From 70-18 sp041691815 (lineage in GTDB: Bacteria > Pseudomonadota > Alphaproteobacteria > Acetobacterales > Acetobacteraceae): a stretch of 64,000 nt of DNA. Location of the stretch: assembly GCA_041691815.1 (NCBI GenBank), contig JBEPTZ010000006.1, forward strand, positions 13,004 to 77,003. Direction: 5' to 3'. The notes below the pieces were generated by a model. The model saw nothing but the letters and a program-made list of their open reading frames with translations, was not told the DNA's origin and did not search any database. Both the position numbers and the translations under genes were made by a program. Every line of letters starts with the position of its first letter. The stretch's first letter is position 1. This document shows positions 9,300 to 18,204 of the stretch, piece by piece.

Positions 9300-10861
9300 T
9301 GCCCCACCGCCGCCTTCCGCCACCGCCCAACCCGGCCCGCGGCCGGGTGCGGCGCGTTGTGCCGCCGATGTTTGCCGCCACGCTGCTGCCGGGTACGCTG
9401 CTCGCCGGCGCGCTGCTGGCCGGGCTTGCCGCTGGCGCGCCACCGGCACGCGCCCAGCCGGTGCCGCTGACCCCGGCCGTCACCGTGACTCCGCCAGCCG
9501 CCCCGCCGGCGCCCATTGCGGCACCCGTCGCGGCACCCGTCGCAGCCGCCCCGGCGCCGCGTGCCGCCGGCCCGGCCGCGGTGGCGATAGACCCGATCGA
9601 GCATCGCCGCCTGAGCTTCGAAGCCGGCGCCGGGCAACTGGTGACCCTGCGCTCGCCGGCCACCAACGTGTTTGTCGCCGATCCGAAAGTGGCCGAGGTG
9701 CGGCCAGGCAGCACCACCACGCTGTTCATCTTCGGCGTCGGCCCCGGCCATACCACGGTGGCGGCGCTGGACGACAACGGCGCCGCGGTGGCGCAGTATG
9801 ACGTGACGGTGCGCCCCTCGCTGTTCCTGTCCGGCCAGGCCGAGCGGGCGATCGCCCAGGTGATGCCGAACAGCCATGTGCAGGTGATCCCGCAGCCCAA
9901 GGGCCTGCTGGTCAGCGGCCGGATCAACAACCCGCAGGACGCCGCGCGGGTGCTGGCGGTGGCCAAGAGCTTCCTGCCGGAAGGCCAGACGGTGGAAGAC
10001 CAGCTTGCCGTCGCGGCGCCGGTGCAGGTGACGCTGCGGGTGCGGATCGCCGAGATGTCGCGCTCGGTCACCCGCAACCTCGGCATCAACTGGCAGGCGC
10101 TGGGCACCATCGGCAGCATCGCCAAGCTGCCGGCGTTGTCGGTCGCCGCCAATACCCTGGCCTCGGCCGCCTGCGTCTCGGTGGGCTGCCAGGGGATCGG
10201 CTTCAACGCGGTGATCGACGCACTGGCGCAGGACAATCTGGCGCATGTGCTGGCCGAGCCGAACCTCACCGTGATGAGCGGCCAGTCCGCCAGCTTCCTG
10301 GCCGGCGGCGAGTTCCCGATTCCGGTCGGCCAGCAGAATGGCCAGATCACCATCACCTTCAAGCGGTTCGGCGTGAACCTCGATTTCACCCCGACCGTGC
10401 TGACCGACGGGCGGATCAACCTGAAGGTCAAGCCCGAGGTCAGCCAGCTCAGCACGATCGGCGCGGTGACTTTGCCGGCCGGCAATGCCAGCATCACCAT
10501 CCCGGCGCTGACGGTGCGGCGGGCGGAGACCACGGTGGAGCTCGGCAGCGGCCAGAGCTTCGCCATCGCCGGGCTGCTGCAGGACAGTTCGACCCAGGGC
10601 GATAGCGGCCTGCCGGGCCTGGGCGAACTGCCGGTGCTTGGCGCGCTGTTCCGCTCCGATCATTTCCAGCGCAACGAGACCGAGCTGGTGATCCTGGTCA
10701 CCCCCTATATCGCCGCCCCGGTCAGCGACCCCGGCCGGCTGCGCATCGCCGGGGCCAATTTTGTGCCGCCTACCGACCTGGAACGCGTGTTCGGGCTGCG
10801 CCAGGTCAGCCAGTACGTCGCCGGTGCCACTCCACGTCAGCCAGGATTCATTGTGCAATGA
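9299..10861 (+). CDS. cpaC: Tad pilus outer-membrane secretin CpaC/RcpA
   Basis: A 520-aa secretin. A signal peptide (hydrophobic core about 24-44, ending near RAQ) is followed by an Ala/Pro-rich stretch. The BON/pilus-associated N-domain comes next (about 100-180; TNVFVADPKVAEVRPGSTTTLFIFG). The C-terminal secretin domain (about 240-490) contains AEPNLTVMSGQSASFLAGGEFPIP and the closing VPVLGALFRS-like segment ELPVLGALFRSDHFQRNETELV. It forms the outer-membrane pore for the Flp pilus. It overlaps cpaB by one base and cpaD by four. Confidence 0.95.
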   Translation: MPHRRLPPPPNPARGRVRRVVPPMFAATLLPGTLLAGALLAGLAAGAPPARAQPVPLTPAVTVTPPAAPPAPIAAPVAAPVAAAPAPRAAGPAAVAIDPIEHRRLSFEAGAGQLVTLRSPATNVFVADPKVAEVRPGSTTTLFIFGVGPGHTTVAALDDNGAAVAQYDVTVRPSLFLSGQAERAIAQVMPNSHVQVIPQPKGLLVSGRINNPQDAARVLAVAKSFLPEGQTVEDQLAVAAPVQVTLRVRIAEMSRSVTRNLGINWQALGTIGSIAKLPALSVAANTLASAACVSVGCQGIGFNAVIDALAQDNLAHVLAEPNLTVMSGQSASFLAGGEFPIPVGQQNGQITITFKRFGVNLDFTPTVLTDGRINLKVKPEVSQLSTIGAVTLPAGNASITIPALTVRRAETTVELGSGQSFAIAGLLQDSSTQGDSGLPGLGELPVLGALFRSDHFQRNETELVILVTPYIAAPVSDPGRLRIAGANFVPPTDLERVFGLRQVSQYVAGATPRQPGFIVQ

Positions 10862-11232
10862 CCCATTTCCGCCGTGTCGTGCTCTGGATCAGCCATCCGA
10901 CCGGGCTGCCCCGCCCGGCCCGGCTGGTGCTGGCCGGGCTGGTGCTCGCTGTATTGCCGCTGGCCGGCTGTGCCGATGGCTACCGCGACTCCTATGTCCG
11001 CGCCGGCACCTGGCATCCGGAGGGGATCAACAACATCAACATCGCCGCCCAGGTGGCCGATCCGCACGACCTGGTGCGCGGGCGCGATATCGCCCAGCCG
11101 AACTATCGTACCTCGGCGGCCGCGGTGGCCAATCTGTGGGCGGGCAAGGCCGGCAAGGACGCGGCCGCCGGCGCGGGGGCCGCCGGTGGGGCCGGCGGCG
11201 CAGGCGCTGCCCCGGCGGGGACCACACCATGA
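10858..11232 (+). CDS. cpaD: CpaD-like pilus assembly lipoprotein (short form)
   Basis: A 124-aa protein with a long basic leader, a hydrophobic segment and the lipobox LAGC (Cys about 39), so it should be lipidated. The stretch GINNINIAAQVADPHDLVRGRD matches the conserved end of CpaD proteins. It is shorter than typical CpaD (about 200 aa) and lacks most of the N-terminal domain. It finishes in a Gly/Ala-rich tail (100-124). Position between cpaC and cpaE, with ATGA overlaps on both sides, supports the assignment. CpaD assists secretin assembly. Confidence 0.85.
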   Translation: MTHFRRVVLWISHPTGLPRPARLVLAGLVLAVLPLAGCADGYRDSYVRAGTWHPEGINNINIAAQVADPHDLVRGRDIAQPNYRTSAAAVANLWAGKAGKDAAAGAGAAGGAGGAGAAPAGTTP

Positions 11233-12509
11233 GCGCCGGCCTCGCACCTCCCAGCATGTCCGCGCTGGGCGGCGACATGCTGGAGCCGAACGCCAGCCGG
11301 CACGACCGGCCGGCGTTCATCGCCTTTGTCAATGACAGCACCACCGAGGCGGTGTTGCGCGACGGGCTGGTGGACATGCTGCCCGGCGGCACCGATATCC
11401 GCCGCGGCGGCATCCGCGCCGCGATCGCCGCCCTGCAGAAGGCCACCACGCCGCGGGTGCTGGTGGTGGATGTCAGCGGCCATGACGAACCGCTGACCGC
11501 GCTGGCGATGCTGTCCGAGGTGGTCGAGCCGGATGTCTGCGTGCTGGTGGTCGGCGACTCGGACGACCTGAATTTCTACCGCGAGGTCACCCGTGGCCTG
11601 GGTGCAGCCGAATACCTGTGCAAACCGCTGTCGCGCGACGTGGTCAGCCGGCATTTCGGCCCGCTGGCGCTGGGGCGGGTGCCGGCCAGCGCCGCCTCGC
11701 TCGGCGGCCGCATGGTCACCGTCACCGGCGCGCATGGCGGTACCGGCGCCAGCACCATCGCCGCCAATCTGGCCTGGCACCTCGGCATCACCAAGCGCCG
11801 CCACACCGTCCTGCTGGACGGCGACATGCATCGCGGCACCGCCGCCCTGCTGCTGAACGCCACCCCCGGCCCCGGCCTGCGGCTGGCGCTGGAAAGCCCG
11901 GAGCGGGTGGACAGCCTGCTGGCCGAGCGCGCCGCCAACCCGGTGGGCGACCGGCTGCACGTGCTGTCCAGCCAGGAGGATCTTTCCGAGCAGCCGCAGG
12001 TGGCGCCCGGCGCCGGCCCGGCGCTGCTGGATGCGTTGCGCCGCCGCTACAATTTCATCGTCGCCGATGCGCCGTACAGCGCATCGAGCTTCCATCACGA
12101 ATTGCTGGAACTGAGCCATCAGCGGGTGATCGTGACCCTGCCGACCCTGGTCGGCATCCGTGACACGCTGCGCCTGCTGGCGCTGCTGCCCGGCGCCGAG
12201 CAGATCCAGCGCGCGGTGGTGGTGCTGAACCGGGTCGGCATGCCGGGCGGTCTTCCGCGCAAGCAGGTGGAGCAGGCGCTGGCCATGAAGGCCGACGTCG
12301 TCATCCCCGACCAGCCGCGCCAGCTGGCCGCCGCCGCCACGGTGGGCGAGCCGGCGGTGAACACCCGCGGCCCGTTCCAGGGCGCGATCCATGAACTGGC
12401 CCGCCAGGTGGCCGCCACCGACCTGCTGGACACCGCCGCCGGCCGCGGCGAGGCCGAGGCCCACGCGCCCTCGCGCGGACGCTGGGGCCTGGGCCGGCTG
12501 TTCCGATGA
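11229..12509 (+). CDS. cpaE: pilus localisation ATPase CpaE/TadZ
   Basis: A 426-aa protein with an N-terminal receiver-like domain (about 30-150) and a C-terminal MinD/ParA-type ATPase (about 160-400). The phosphate loop GAHGGTGAST lacks the first signature Lys of ParA, as is common in CpaE. DGDMHRGTAALLL and FIVADAPYSAS supply the switch and Walker B-like regions. CpaE/TadZ places the pilus machine in the cell, typically at a pole. The start at ATG 11229 overlaps the cpaD stop (ATGA), and its stop overlaps cpaF in the same manner. Confidence 0.93.
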   Translation: MSAGLAPPSMSALGGDMLEPNASRHDRPAFIAFVNDSTTEAVLRDGLVDMLPGGTDIRRGGIRAAIAALQKATTPRVLVVDVSGHDEPLTALAMLSEVVEPDVCVLVVGDSDDLNFYREVTRGLGAAEYLCKPLSRDVVSRHFGPLALGRVPASAASLGGRMVTVTGAHGGTGASTIAANLAWHLGITKRRHTVLLDGDMHRGTAALLLNATPGPGLRLALESPERVDSLLAERAANPVGDRLHVLSSQEDLSEQPQVAPGAGPALLDALRRRYNFIVADAPYSASSFHHELLELSHQRVIVTLPTLVGIRDTLRLLALLPGAEQIQRAVVVLNRVGMPGGLPRKQVEQALAMKADVVIPDQPRQLAAAATVGEPAVNTRGPFQGAIHELARQVAATDLLDTAAGRGEAEAHAPSRGRWGLGRLFR

Positions 12510-13888
12510 GCGGCACCGCGCCGCTGGGTTTCGGCCGCCGCGGCCTGGTGGTGCAGCCGGGCCGCGCCAGCACCGCCGAGCCGGTGGAGGAACCGGTCGC
12601 CCCGGTTGCACCGCGCGTCACCGCGCCGATGGAATCGCTGGCCGAACTGCGCGCCGCCTGTCTGGCGCGGCTGGAGCCGGCCGCCGTCGCCGCCCTGCCG
12701 CAGGACCGGCTGGCCGCCGAGGTGGAACGGCTGATCAGCGAGATCGCCACCGACCGACGCATCCACCTCAACGCCCGCGAGCAGCGGCAACTGGCCGGCG
12801 AGCTGGTCAACGACATGCTCGGGCTGGGGCCGCTGGAGCAGTTGCTGGAAGACGACAGCATCGCCGACATCATGGTGAACGGCCCGTTCCGGGTGTTCGT
12901 CGAGCGTGGCGGCAAGGTGGTGCTGTCGGACGTGCGGTTCCGCGACGAGGGGCATCTGGCGAATATCTGCCAGCGCATCGCGGTCGCGGTGGGCCGGCGC
13001 ATCGACGAGAGCAGCCCGATGGTGGATGCCCGCCTGAAAGACGGCAGCCGCGTCAACATCATCTTCCCGCCGCTGGCGCTGGACGGGCCGTGCCTGTCGA
13101 TCCGCAAATTCGGCAAGAAGAGCATCGGTTTCGCCAAGCTGATCGAATATGGCGCGATGACCCGCCAGGTGGCCGCGGTGCTGCAGATCTGCGCCCGCGC
13201 GCGGATGAACATCGTCATCTCCGGCGGCACCGGCTCGGGCAAGACCACGATGATGAACGCGCTGTCGACGATGATCGATCCGACCGAGCGCATCGTGACG
13301 GTGGAAGACGCCGCCGAGCTGCAATTGCAGCAACCGCATATCGTGCGGCTGGAAACCCGGCCGCCCAGCCTGGAGGGACGCGGCGAAATCACCCAGCGCG
13401 ACTTGGTGCGCAACGCGCTGCGCATGCGGCCGGACCGCATCATCATCGGCGAGGTGCGCGGCGGCGAGGCGTTCGACATGCTGCAGGCGATGAACACCGG
13501 CCATGACGGCTCGATGTCCACCATCCATGCCAACACCACCCGCGACGCGCTGATCCGCATCGAGAACATGGTGCAGATGGGCAATATGGGCCTGCCCAGC
13601 CACGCCATCCGCACCCAGATCGTCGGCGCGGTGAACATCATCGTGCAGGTGGAGCGCCATCGCGACGGCGGCAGGCGGGTGACCCAGGTGACCGAGATCT
13701 GCGGCATGGAAGCCGACGTGATCACCATGAACGACATCTTCCAGTTCGAGATGCAGGGCGAAAGCTCCACCGGGCGGATTCGCGGCCGCTACCGGGTCAG
13801 CAAGGCGCGGCCCAGCTTCCATCAGCAACTGGTCTATTTCGGGCTGGAACGGGCCTGGGCGGCGGCAATGGAAGAGACTGCCGAATGA
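12506..13888 (+). CDS. cpaF: Tad pilus secretion ATPase CpaF/TadA
   Basis: A 460-aa hexameric type II/IV secretion ATPase that powers Flp pilus assembly from the cytoplasm. The N-terminal domain includes MVNGPFRVFVERGGK. The Walker A box is SGGTGSGKTTMMNAL (about 238-252). The Asp box and Walker B follow (RPDRIIIGEVRGGEAFDML), and the His box is GHDGSMSTIHANTTRDAL. All catalytic motifs are intact. The length is normal. It overlaps cpaE by 4 bp, and tadB begins 13 bp after its stop. Confidence 0.96.
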   Translation: MSGTAPLGFGRRGLVVQPGRASTAEPVEEPVAPVAPRVTAPMESLAELRAACLARLEPAAVAALPQDRLAAEVERLISEIATDRRIHLNAREQRQLAGELVNDMLGLGPLEQLLEDDSIADIMVNGPFRVFVERGGKVVLSDVRFRDEGHLANICQRIAVAVGRRIDESSPMVDARLKDGSRVNIIFPPLALDGPCLSIRKFGKKSIGFAKLIEYGAMTRQVAAVLQICARARMNIVISGGTGSGKTTMMNALSTMIDPTERIVTVEDAAELQLQQPHIVRLETRPPSLEGRGEITQRDLVRNALRMRPDRIIIGEVRGGEAFDMLQAMNTGHDGSMSTIHANTTRDALIRIENMVQMGNMGLPSHAIRTQIVGAVNIIVQVERHRDGGRRVTQVTEICGMEADVITMNDIFQFEMQGESSTGRIRGRYRVSKARPSFHQQLVYFGLERAWAAAMEETAE

Positions 13889-13901
13889 GCGGAGCACGGC
13901 G

Positions 13902-14858
13902 ATGAACGGGGTGATGCTGCTGGCCGGCTTCTGCCTGCTGTTGTGCCTGCTCGCCGCCGTCGGCCTGGTGATGAGCCGGGCGCAGGCACGCGATCGGCGG
14001 GTGCATGAGCGGCTGCGCAGCGTGACCGGCGCGCATACCCGCCAGGCGCCGACGCCGATCCGCCCGATCGCCCGCGCCGCGGTGACGCGCCAGGTGAGCC
14101 CGGTCGCCCGGCTGGCCGCGCTGTTCGGCTACGACAAGGTGCATGCCCGCCATCACGCGATCCCGGCCTGGCTGGTGCTGCTGCTGACGTTCGGCTTCGC
14201 GCGCGCCCTGACGCTGCTGGCCCAGGGCGTTACCGGCCCGATCGCGCTGCCGGCGACGCCGCTGGTCTGGATCATCCTCGGCCGCAGCCTGTTCGGCCTG
14301 ATGACCGAGCGGCGCACCCAGAAGCTGGTGTCGCAATTCCCCGATGCGCTGCAGATGATCGTCCGCGCGGTTCGCGTCGGCATGCCGGTCAGCGAGGCGA
14401 TGCGGCTGGTCGGGCGCGAGGCGCAACTGCCGACCTCGACCGAGTTCGCGCTGATCGCCAACGACCTGGCGATCGGCACCCCACTCGACGAGGCGATCAG
14501 GACATTGGCCGAACGCACCAGCGTCGCCGAATACCAGTTCTTCGCCACCGCCCTGTCGCTGCAGGCGCAGACCGGTGGCGGGTTGACCGAAATCCTCGAA
14601 GGCCTCGCCGACGTGATCCGCAAGCGGCTGGCGCTGCGGGCCAAGGGCAAGGCGATGGCAGCCGAAGCGCGCACCAGTGCCGCGGTGCTGGCGATCCTGC
14701 CGTTCCTGGCGTTCGGCGGCATGATGTTCCTCAACCGGCCGTACATCTCGATCATGTACACCACGCAGCAGGGTCAGCAGATGCTCGGCGCCGGCGCCGC
14801 CTCGCTGCTGGTCGGCATCCTGATGATGCGCTCGATCATTCGCAGGAGCCTGTCATGA
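13902..14858 (+). CDS. tadB: Tad inner-membrane platform protein TadB
   Basis: A 318-aa polytopic membrane protein of the type II secretion F (GspF) family. A first helix lies at 3-25, further helices near 88-130, and the GspF-like cytoplasmic helical domain at about 150-270 (FPDALQMIVRAVRVGMPVSEA, then LSLQAQTGGGLTEILEGLADVI). The two last helices are at 265-315. It pairs with TadC as the inner-membrane platform on which CpaF acts. A GGAG ribosome site lies in the short gap after cpaF. Confidence 0.94.
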   Translation: MNGVMLLAGFCLLLCLLAAVGLVMSRAQARDRRVHERLRSVTGAHTRQAPTPIRPIARAAVTRQVSPVARLAALFGYDKVHARHHAIPAWLVLLLTFGFARALTLLAQGVTGPIALPATPLVWIILGRSLFGLMTERRTQKLVSQFPDALQMIVRAVRVGMPVSEAMRLVGREAQLPTSTEFALIANDLAIGTPLDEAIRTLAERTSVAEYQFFATALSLQAQTGGGLTEILEGLADVIRKRLALRAKGKAMAAEARTSAAVLAILPFLAFGGMMFLNRPYISIMYTTQQGQQMLGAGAASLLVGILMMRSIIRRSLS

Positions 14859-15805
14859 GCACCAATATGCTGATGCTGGCGGGCGGGCTGTCGGCGTTGC
14901 TGATGTTCGGCTGCGCGTTGCTGATCCTGCAGATCGTCGGTCGCGACGACCGGGTGGAGCAGCGGCTGCGCGAGGCCAACGGCACCGCGCCACGGCAACA
15001 ACGGCGCAGCCAGCTGTCGGGTTCCGCCACGGCCGGCCGCAGCGCGGTGCAGTCGGTGCTGGATCTGGTGGCGCGGATCGGGCTGGTCGCCAGCGGGCTG
15101 CTGTCACGCAAGACGCTCAGCGAGCTGGAGCAGACGCTGTCCAGTTCCGGCCTGTCGAAATCCACCAGTCTGGGGCTGTTCATCGGCGCCAAGGTGCTGT
15201 TGGTGGTGCTGCTGCCGCTGATTGCCCAGGTGGTGCTGCACAACACCTCGATGGACTCGAACATGGTGCTGATGCTGACGCTGCTGGCCGGCCTAGCCGG
15301 GATGATGGCGCCGGACATGGTGATCGGCAAAATCCGCAAATCCTACCTCGGCAAGGTCGATGCCGGGCTGCCGGACACCCTGGACCTGCTGCTGATCTGC
15401 GCGCAGTCCGGCCTGTCGCTGCAGCCGGCGATCATCCGGGTGGAGATGGAGATCCGTGACAGCCACCCGGCGGTGGCGTGGGAACTGGCGCTGACCGCCA
15501 ACGAGTTGCAGTTCATTCCCGACAGCCGGGTGGCGCTGACCAATCTGGGCACCCGCACCGGGCTGGACAGCCTGAAGCGGCTGACCGCCACGTTGATCCA
15601 GACGATGCAGTTCGGCACCCCGCTCAGCGAGGCGCTGCGCTCCATGGCGGCAGAGATGCGCGCGGAGACCCTGACCCGGTTCGAGGAGCGCGCTGCCCGG
15701 CTGCCGGTGTTGCTGACCTTGCCGATGATTCTGTTCGTGATGCCCTGCGTGTTCATCGTGATCGGCGGGCCGGCGGTGATCCAGTTGATGCGCACCTTTG
15801 GCTGA
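14855..15805 (+). CDS. tadC: Tad inner-membrane platform protein TadC
   Basis: A 316-aa GspF-family membrane protein, partner of TadB. The N-terminal helix is at 4-28 and a pair of helices at about 108-150. The GspF domain follows (GLPDTLDLLLICAQSGLSLQPAI; TLIQTMQFGTPLSEALRSMAAEMR), then a C-terminal helix (290-310). The ATG overlaps the tadB stop by 4 bp. It is the last gene of the operon; no tadD-like TPR gene or tadG follows in this window. Confidence 0.94.
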   Translation: MSTNMLMLAGGLSALLMFGCALLILQIVGRDDRVEQRLREANGTAPRQQRRSQLSGSATAGRSAVQSVLDLVARIGLVASGLLSRKTLSELEQTLSSSGLSKSTSLGLFIGAKVLLVVLLPLIAQVVLHNTSMDSNMVLMLTLLAGLAGMMAPDMVIGKIRKSYLGKVDAGLPDTLDLLLICAQSGLSLQPAIIRVEMEIRDSHPAVAWELALTANELQFIPDSRVALTNLGTRTGLDSLKRLTATLIQTMQFGTPLSEALRSMAAEMRAETLTRFEERAARLPVLLTLPMILFVMPCVFIVIGGPAVIQLMRTFG

Positions 15806-16292
15806 GCGCAGCGCCGGGGGCTGAGCGCAGCGGCGTCGGCCGGCTGGATGGCATTAACGGTTTGGTAGTTTTTCTGCGACATGCTTCATCTCATGAGATT
15901 CGCTCATGGCATGAGGCCGTGCCCGACCAGGGCCCCGCTCGCACCGGACAGCGCATCCGGCATCGCCAACCGACTTGATCGCTGGAGCGGTGGAGAAGCA
16001 GCAAGTGATTCAATCCAGGTGGAAACAGGTATTACTGGAGTATCGCTAACTTCTCGAAAACTTTACCCAACTCAACAAAGGTGGAAACTTTTTCGAAAGG
16101 GGATTTACGTACCGATGCCCCACATATGCGCAACTTTTTGCGAGAACCCCTATTTTAATGATTGTTTAATTTTTGGTTAACATTTAAATTCTGCGCTATT
16201 CCAGTTACATGGCTAATTTGTAAGGAGAACTAGTCGCCCGGTAAGTCGCCTAGTGAGCTGATGTCTGCGACAATGATGACAGGACGCTTGGC
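15806..16292. other. intergenic region after tadC
   Basis: 487 bp without a credible gene. The first part has a 13-bp direct repeat (GCTGAGCGCAGCG at about 15801 and 15820). The rest is AT-rich and includes two copies of AGGTGGAAAC 61 bp apart and a CtrA-like box at 16166. The 99-codon frame at 15881 has no family features. Confidence 0.65.
16166..16181 (+). promoter_or_regulatory. perfect CtrA-box (TTAA-N7-TTAAC)
   Basis: TTAATTTTTGGTTAAC matches the full alphaproteobacterial CtrA recognition sequence with exact 7-nt spacing. It lies 112 bp upstream of the NarL-type regulator start, in an AT-rich stretch suitable for a promoter. Functional use is inferred. Confidence 0.6.
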
Positions 16293-17003
16293 ATGTATGC
16301 ACTGATCGCTACACATAACGCCGCACTTCGCTCGGCAATCATGGTCCTTCTGCGGATCTGCCACCCCGGGTGTCACGTCGTGCTCGCCAATGACGTTGCA
16401 GACGTGCACGAGGCGCTGGAGTCCGGACGCTGCGACACCATGCTGGTGGATGTGCAGTTCACCGGCTACGGCAGCAGTTTCGATGCCGCCATGTTGCGTG
16501 GCTATTACCCGCAGGTGAATTTCCTGCCGCTCGGCAGCGCCGGCGGCAGCCAGGCGATGCTCGGTGCGCTGGAACGCGGCCTCGACGGTCCGCATTTCGA
16601 CCCGCAACAGTCCGCCGATCTGTCCGGCGCCACATCGCTCGATCACCTGCTGCGCGCCATCGAGGTGATCGGAACCTCGCAGGTGATGGCCTCGCCATCG
16701 AGCCCGGCCCCGATTGAGCCGCCGGTCGAGACCGGCCCTGCCCTCACCGGCCGCCAGCGCGATGTGCTGCATCTGCTCGGCGAAGGACGCTCCACCAAGG
16801 ATATCGCGCGCCGTCTTGGCCTCGCGGTGCCGACGGTGAAGACCCATCTGGCCGCATTGTATCGCCAGCTCGGCGCCCGCAACCGGGTGGAAGCCGTGGT
16901 CAAGGCCGGCATGTCGCGGGGCCGGCTCAGCCGCAGCCATCCGTCGTTGCCGAGCATGGCCCTGCGCGATAGCACGCCGGTGTTCGGTATCCCGCGCGCC
17001 TGA
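16293..17003 (+). CDS. NarL/LuxR-type response regulator with atypical receiver
   Basis: A 236-aa protein. The C-terminal LuxR helix-turn-helix (about 150-210) is complete: LTGRQRDVLHLLGEGRSTKD, then IARRLGLAVPTVKTHLAALY. The N-terminal 120 residues resemble a receiver and retain a possible acceptor Asp in LVDVQF. They start MYALIATHNAAL, without the usual acidic pair, and no clear conserved Lys is seen. A low-complexity linker (about 135-150) joins the two. The gene follows the tad operon in the same direction after 487 bp, has a CtrA-box upstream and a strong hairpin downstream, so it is its own transcription unit. A role in pilus or surface-behaviour control is inferred from position only. 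Confidence 0.82.
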   Translation: MYALIATHNAALRSAIMVLLRICHPGCHVVLANDVADVHEALESGRCDTMLVDVQFTGYGSSFDAAMLRGYYPQVNFLPLGSAGGSQAMLGALERGLDGPHFDPQQSADLSGATSLDHLLRAIEVIGTSQVMASPSSPAPIEPPVETGPALTGRQRDVLHLLGEGRSTKDIARRLGLAVPTVKTHLAALYRQLGARNRVEAVVKAGMSRGRLSRSHPSLPSMALRDSTPVFGIPRA

Positions 17004-17012
17004 CACCGCTGC

Positions 17013-17057
17013 CGGGATAGTTATGCGGCATGATAGTCATGCCGCATAACCATCCCG
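17013..17057. terminator. 21-bp near-perfect hairpin
   Basis: CGGGATaGTTATGCGGCATG and its complement pair over 21 bp with a single A/C mismatch around a 3-nt loop (TAG); the inner 14 bp are perfect. It begins 10 bp after the regulator's stop codon. No T-run follows, so it may act as a terminator, an mRNA 3' end stabiliser or a binding palindrome for the next genes. Confidence 0.7.
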
Positions 17058-17106
17058 ATCCCTCGCGACTGGCGCGCCGCCGCCGACCGGGCCACACTCC
17101 ACCCTG

Positions 17107-18189
17107 ATGCTGATCGAGGGTGGACGCAGACGGATGCCAGACCACACCAACAACATGCTGCAACTTACCGCGGATCGGGTGTTCGCCGATCATGTCGCGG
17201 CGCGCGAGCTGGCGGCCGCGGAATCCGGGGTCTGGCCGCAAGCGGCCTGGGATGCCGTCGAGTCCGCCGGCCTCACCCGCGCCCTGCTGCCAGAGGCGGC
17301 CGGCGGCTACGGGGTGGAACCGGCCGAGGCGCTGTCGCTGCTGACCGTCGCCGGTGCCCATGCGCTGCCGCTGCCGCTGGCCGAAACCATGCTGGCCGGC
17401 TGGCTGCTGGCCGGCGCCGGGCTGGCGATGCCGGACGGGCCGCTTTCGGTGGCGCCAGTGCGGCGCGGCGATGCACTCGCCCTCACGCAGCACCCCGGCG
17501 GCTGGCATCTGGCGGGCACGGTGCACCGCATTCCGTGGGGACGCAGCGTTACGACGCTGGCGGCGGTGGCGATGCATCGCGGTGCCGCGATGGTGGCGCT
17601 GGTGCCGAGCAGCGGCTGGACGGTGCAGCCCGGCGCCAACCTGGCGCTGGAGCCGCGCGACACGCTGCGGATCGCGGTCGATCTGCCAACCGAAGCGGTG
17701 GCCCCGGCCGGGCCGGATGCCGGGCAGTTGCGCGCGGTAGGCGCCGCGCTGCGCTGCCAGCAGATCGCCGGCGCGCTGGGGCAACTGGTGGCGATGACCA
17801 CGCAATATGCGCTGGATCGCACCCAGTTCGGCCGGCCGATCGGCAAATTCCAGGCGGTGCAGCATAATCTGGCGATACTCGCCGGGCATGCCGCCGCCGC
17901 TGCGGCGGCGGCCGATAGCGCGGCGGAGGCGATCGCACCGCTGCGGCTGCTGCCGATTGCCGCGGCCAAGCAACGCTGCGGTGAAGCTGCGGGAGTGGGT
18001 GCGGCGATTGCGCACCAGGTGCATGGGGCGATCGGCTTTACCTACGAGCACGGTCTACATTACCTGACAAAACGACTCTGGTCGTGGCGCGACGAGTTCG
18101 GCAACGAGACCGAGTGGGCCAGCCTGCTCGGCCGCCACATGGCCGAAGCCGGGCCGGACCAGCTTTGGACCGAAATCAGCGCGGTTTGA
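17107..18189 (+). CDS. acyl-CoA dehydrogenase family protein (small subunit type)
   Basis: A 360-aa flavoprotein-like protein related to acyl-CoA dehydrogenases. The C-terminal half has the FAD-binding helix ALDRTQFGRPIGKFQAVQHN and the end motif HQVHGAIGFTYEHGLHYLTK. The N-terminal half is poorly conserved and lacks a clear substrate-side WITN motif. An ATG at 17134 is an alternative start with a better-spaced GAGGGTGG site. It is followed 15 bp later by a second dehydrogenase of different type. Such pairs often form heteromeric enzymes acting on bulky acyl-CoA (steroid or ring acids) in actinobacteria and proteobacteria. Substrate here is unknown. Confidence 0.85.
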   Translation: MLIEGGRRRMPDHTNNMLQLTADRVFADHVAARELAAAESGVWPQAAWDAVESAGLTRALLPEAAGGYGVEPAEALSLLTVAGAHALPLPLAETMLAGWLLAGAGLAMPDGPLSVAPVRRGDALALTQHPGGWHLAGTVHRIPWGRSVTTLAAVAMHRGAAMVALVPSSGWTVQPGANLALEPRDTLRIAVDLPTEAVAPAGPDAGQLRAVGAALRCQQIAGALGQLVAMTTQYALDRTQFGRPIGKFQAVQHNLAILAGHAAAAAAAADSAAEAIAPLRLLPIAAAKQRCGEAAGVGAAIAHQVHGAIGFTYEHGLHYLTKRLWSWRDEFGNETEWASLLGRHMAEAGPDQLWTEISAV

Positions 18190-18204
18190 GCGGAGTGCAT
18201 TCGA

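Noticed and set aside
7745..10858. A 1037-codon minus-strand open frame opposite cpaA-cpaC
   Set aside because: It is antisense to clear pilus genes, is rich in Arg/His/Gln as expected from GC-rich shadows, and has no domain or ribosome site.
15881..16180. A 99-codon ORF after tadC
   Set aside because: No family features, and the AT-rich part looks like promoter sequence with a CtrA-box.
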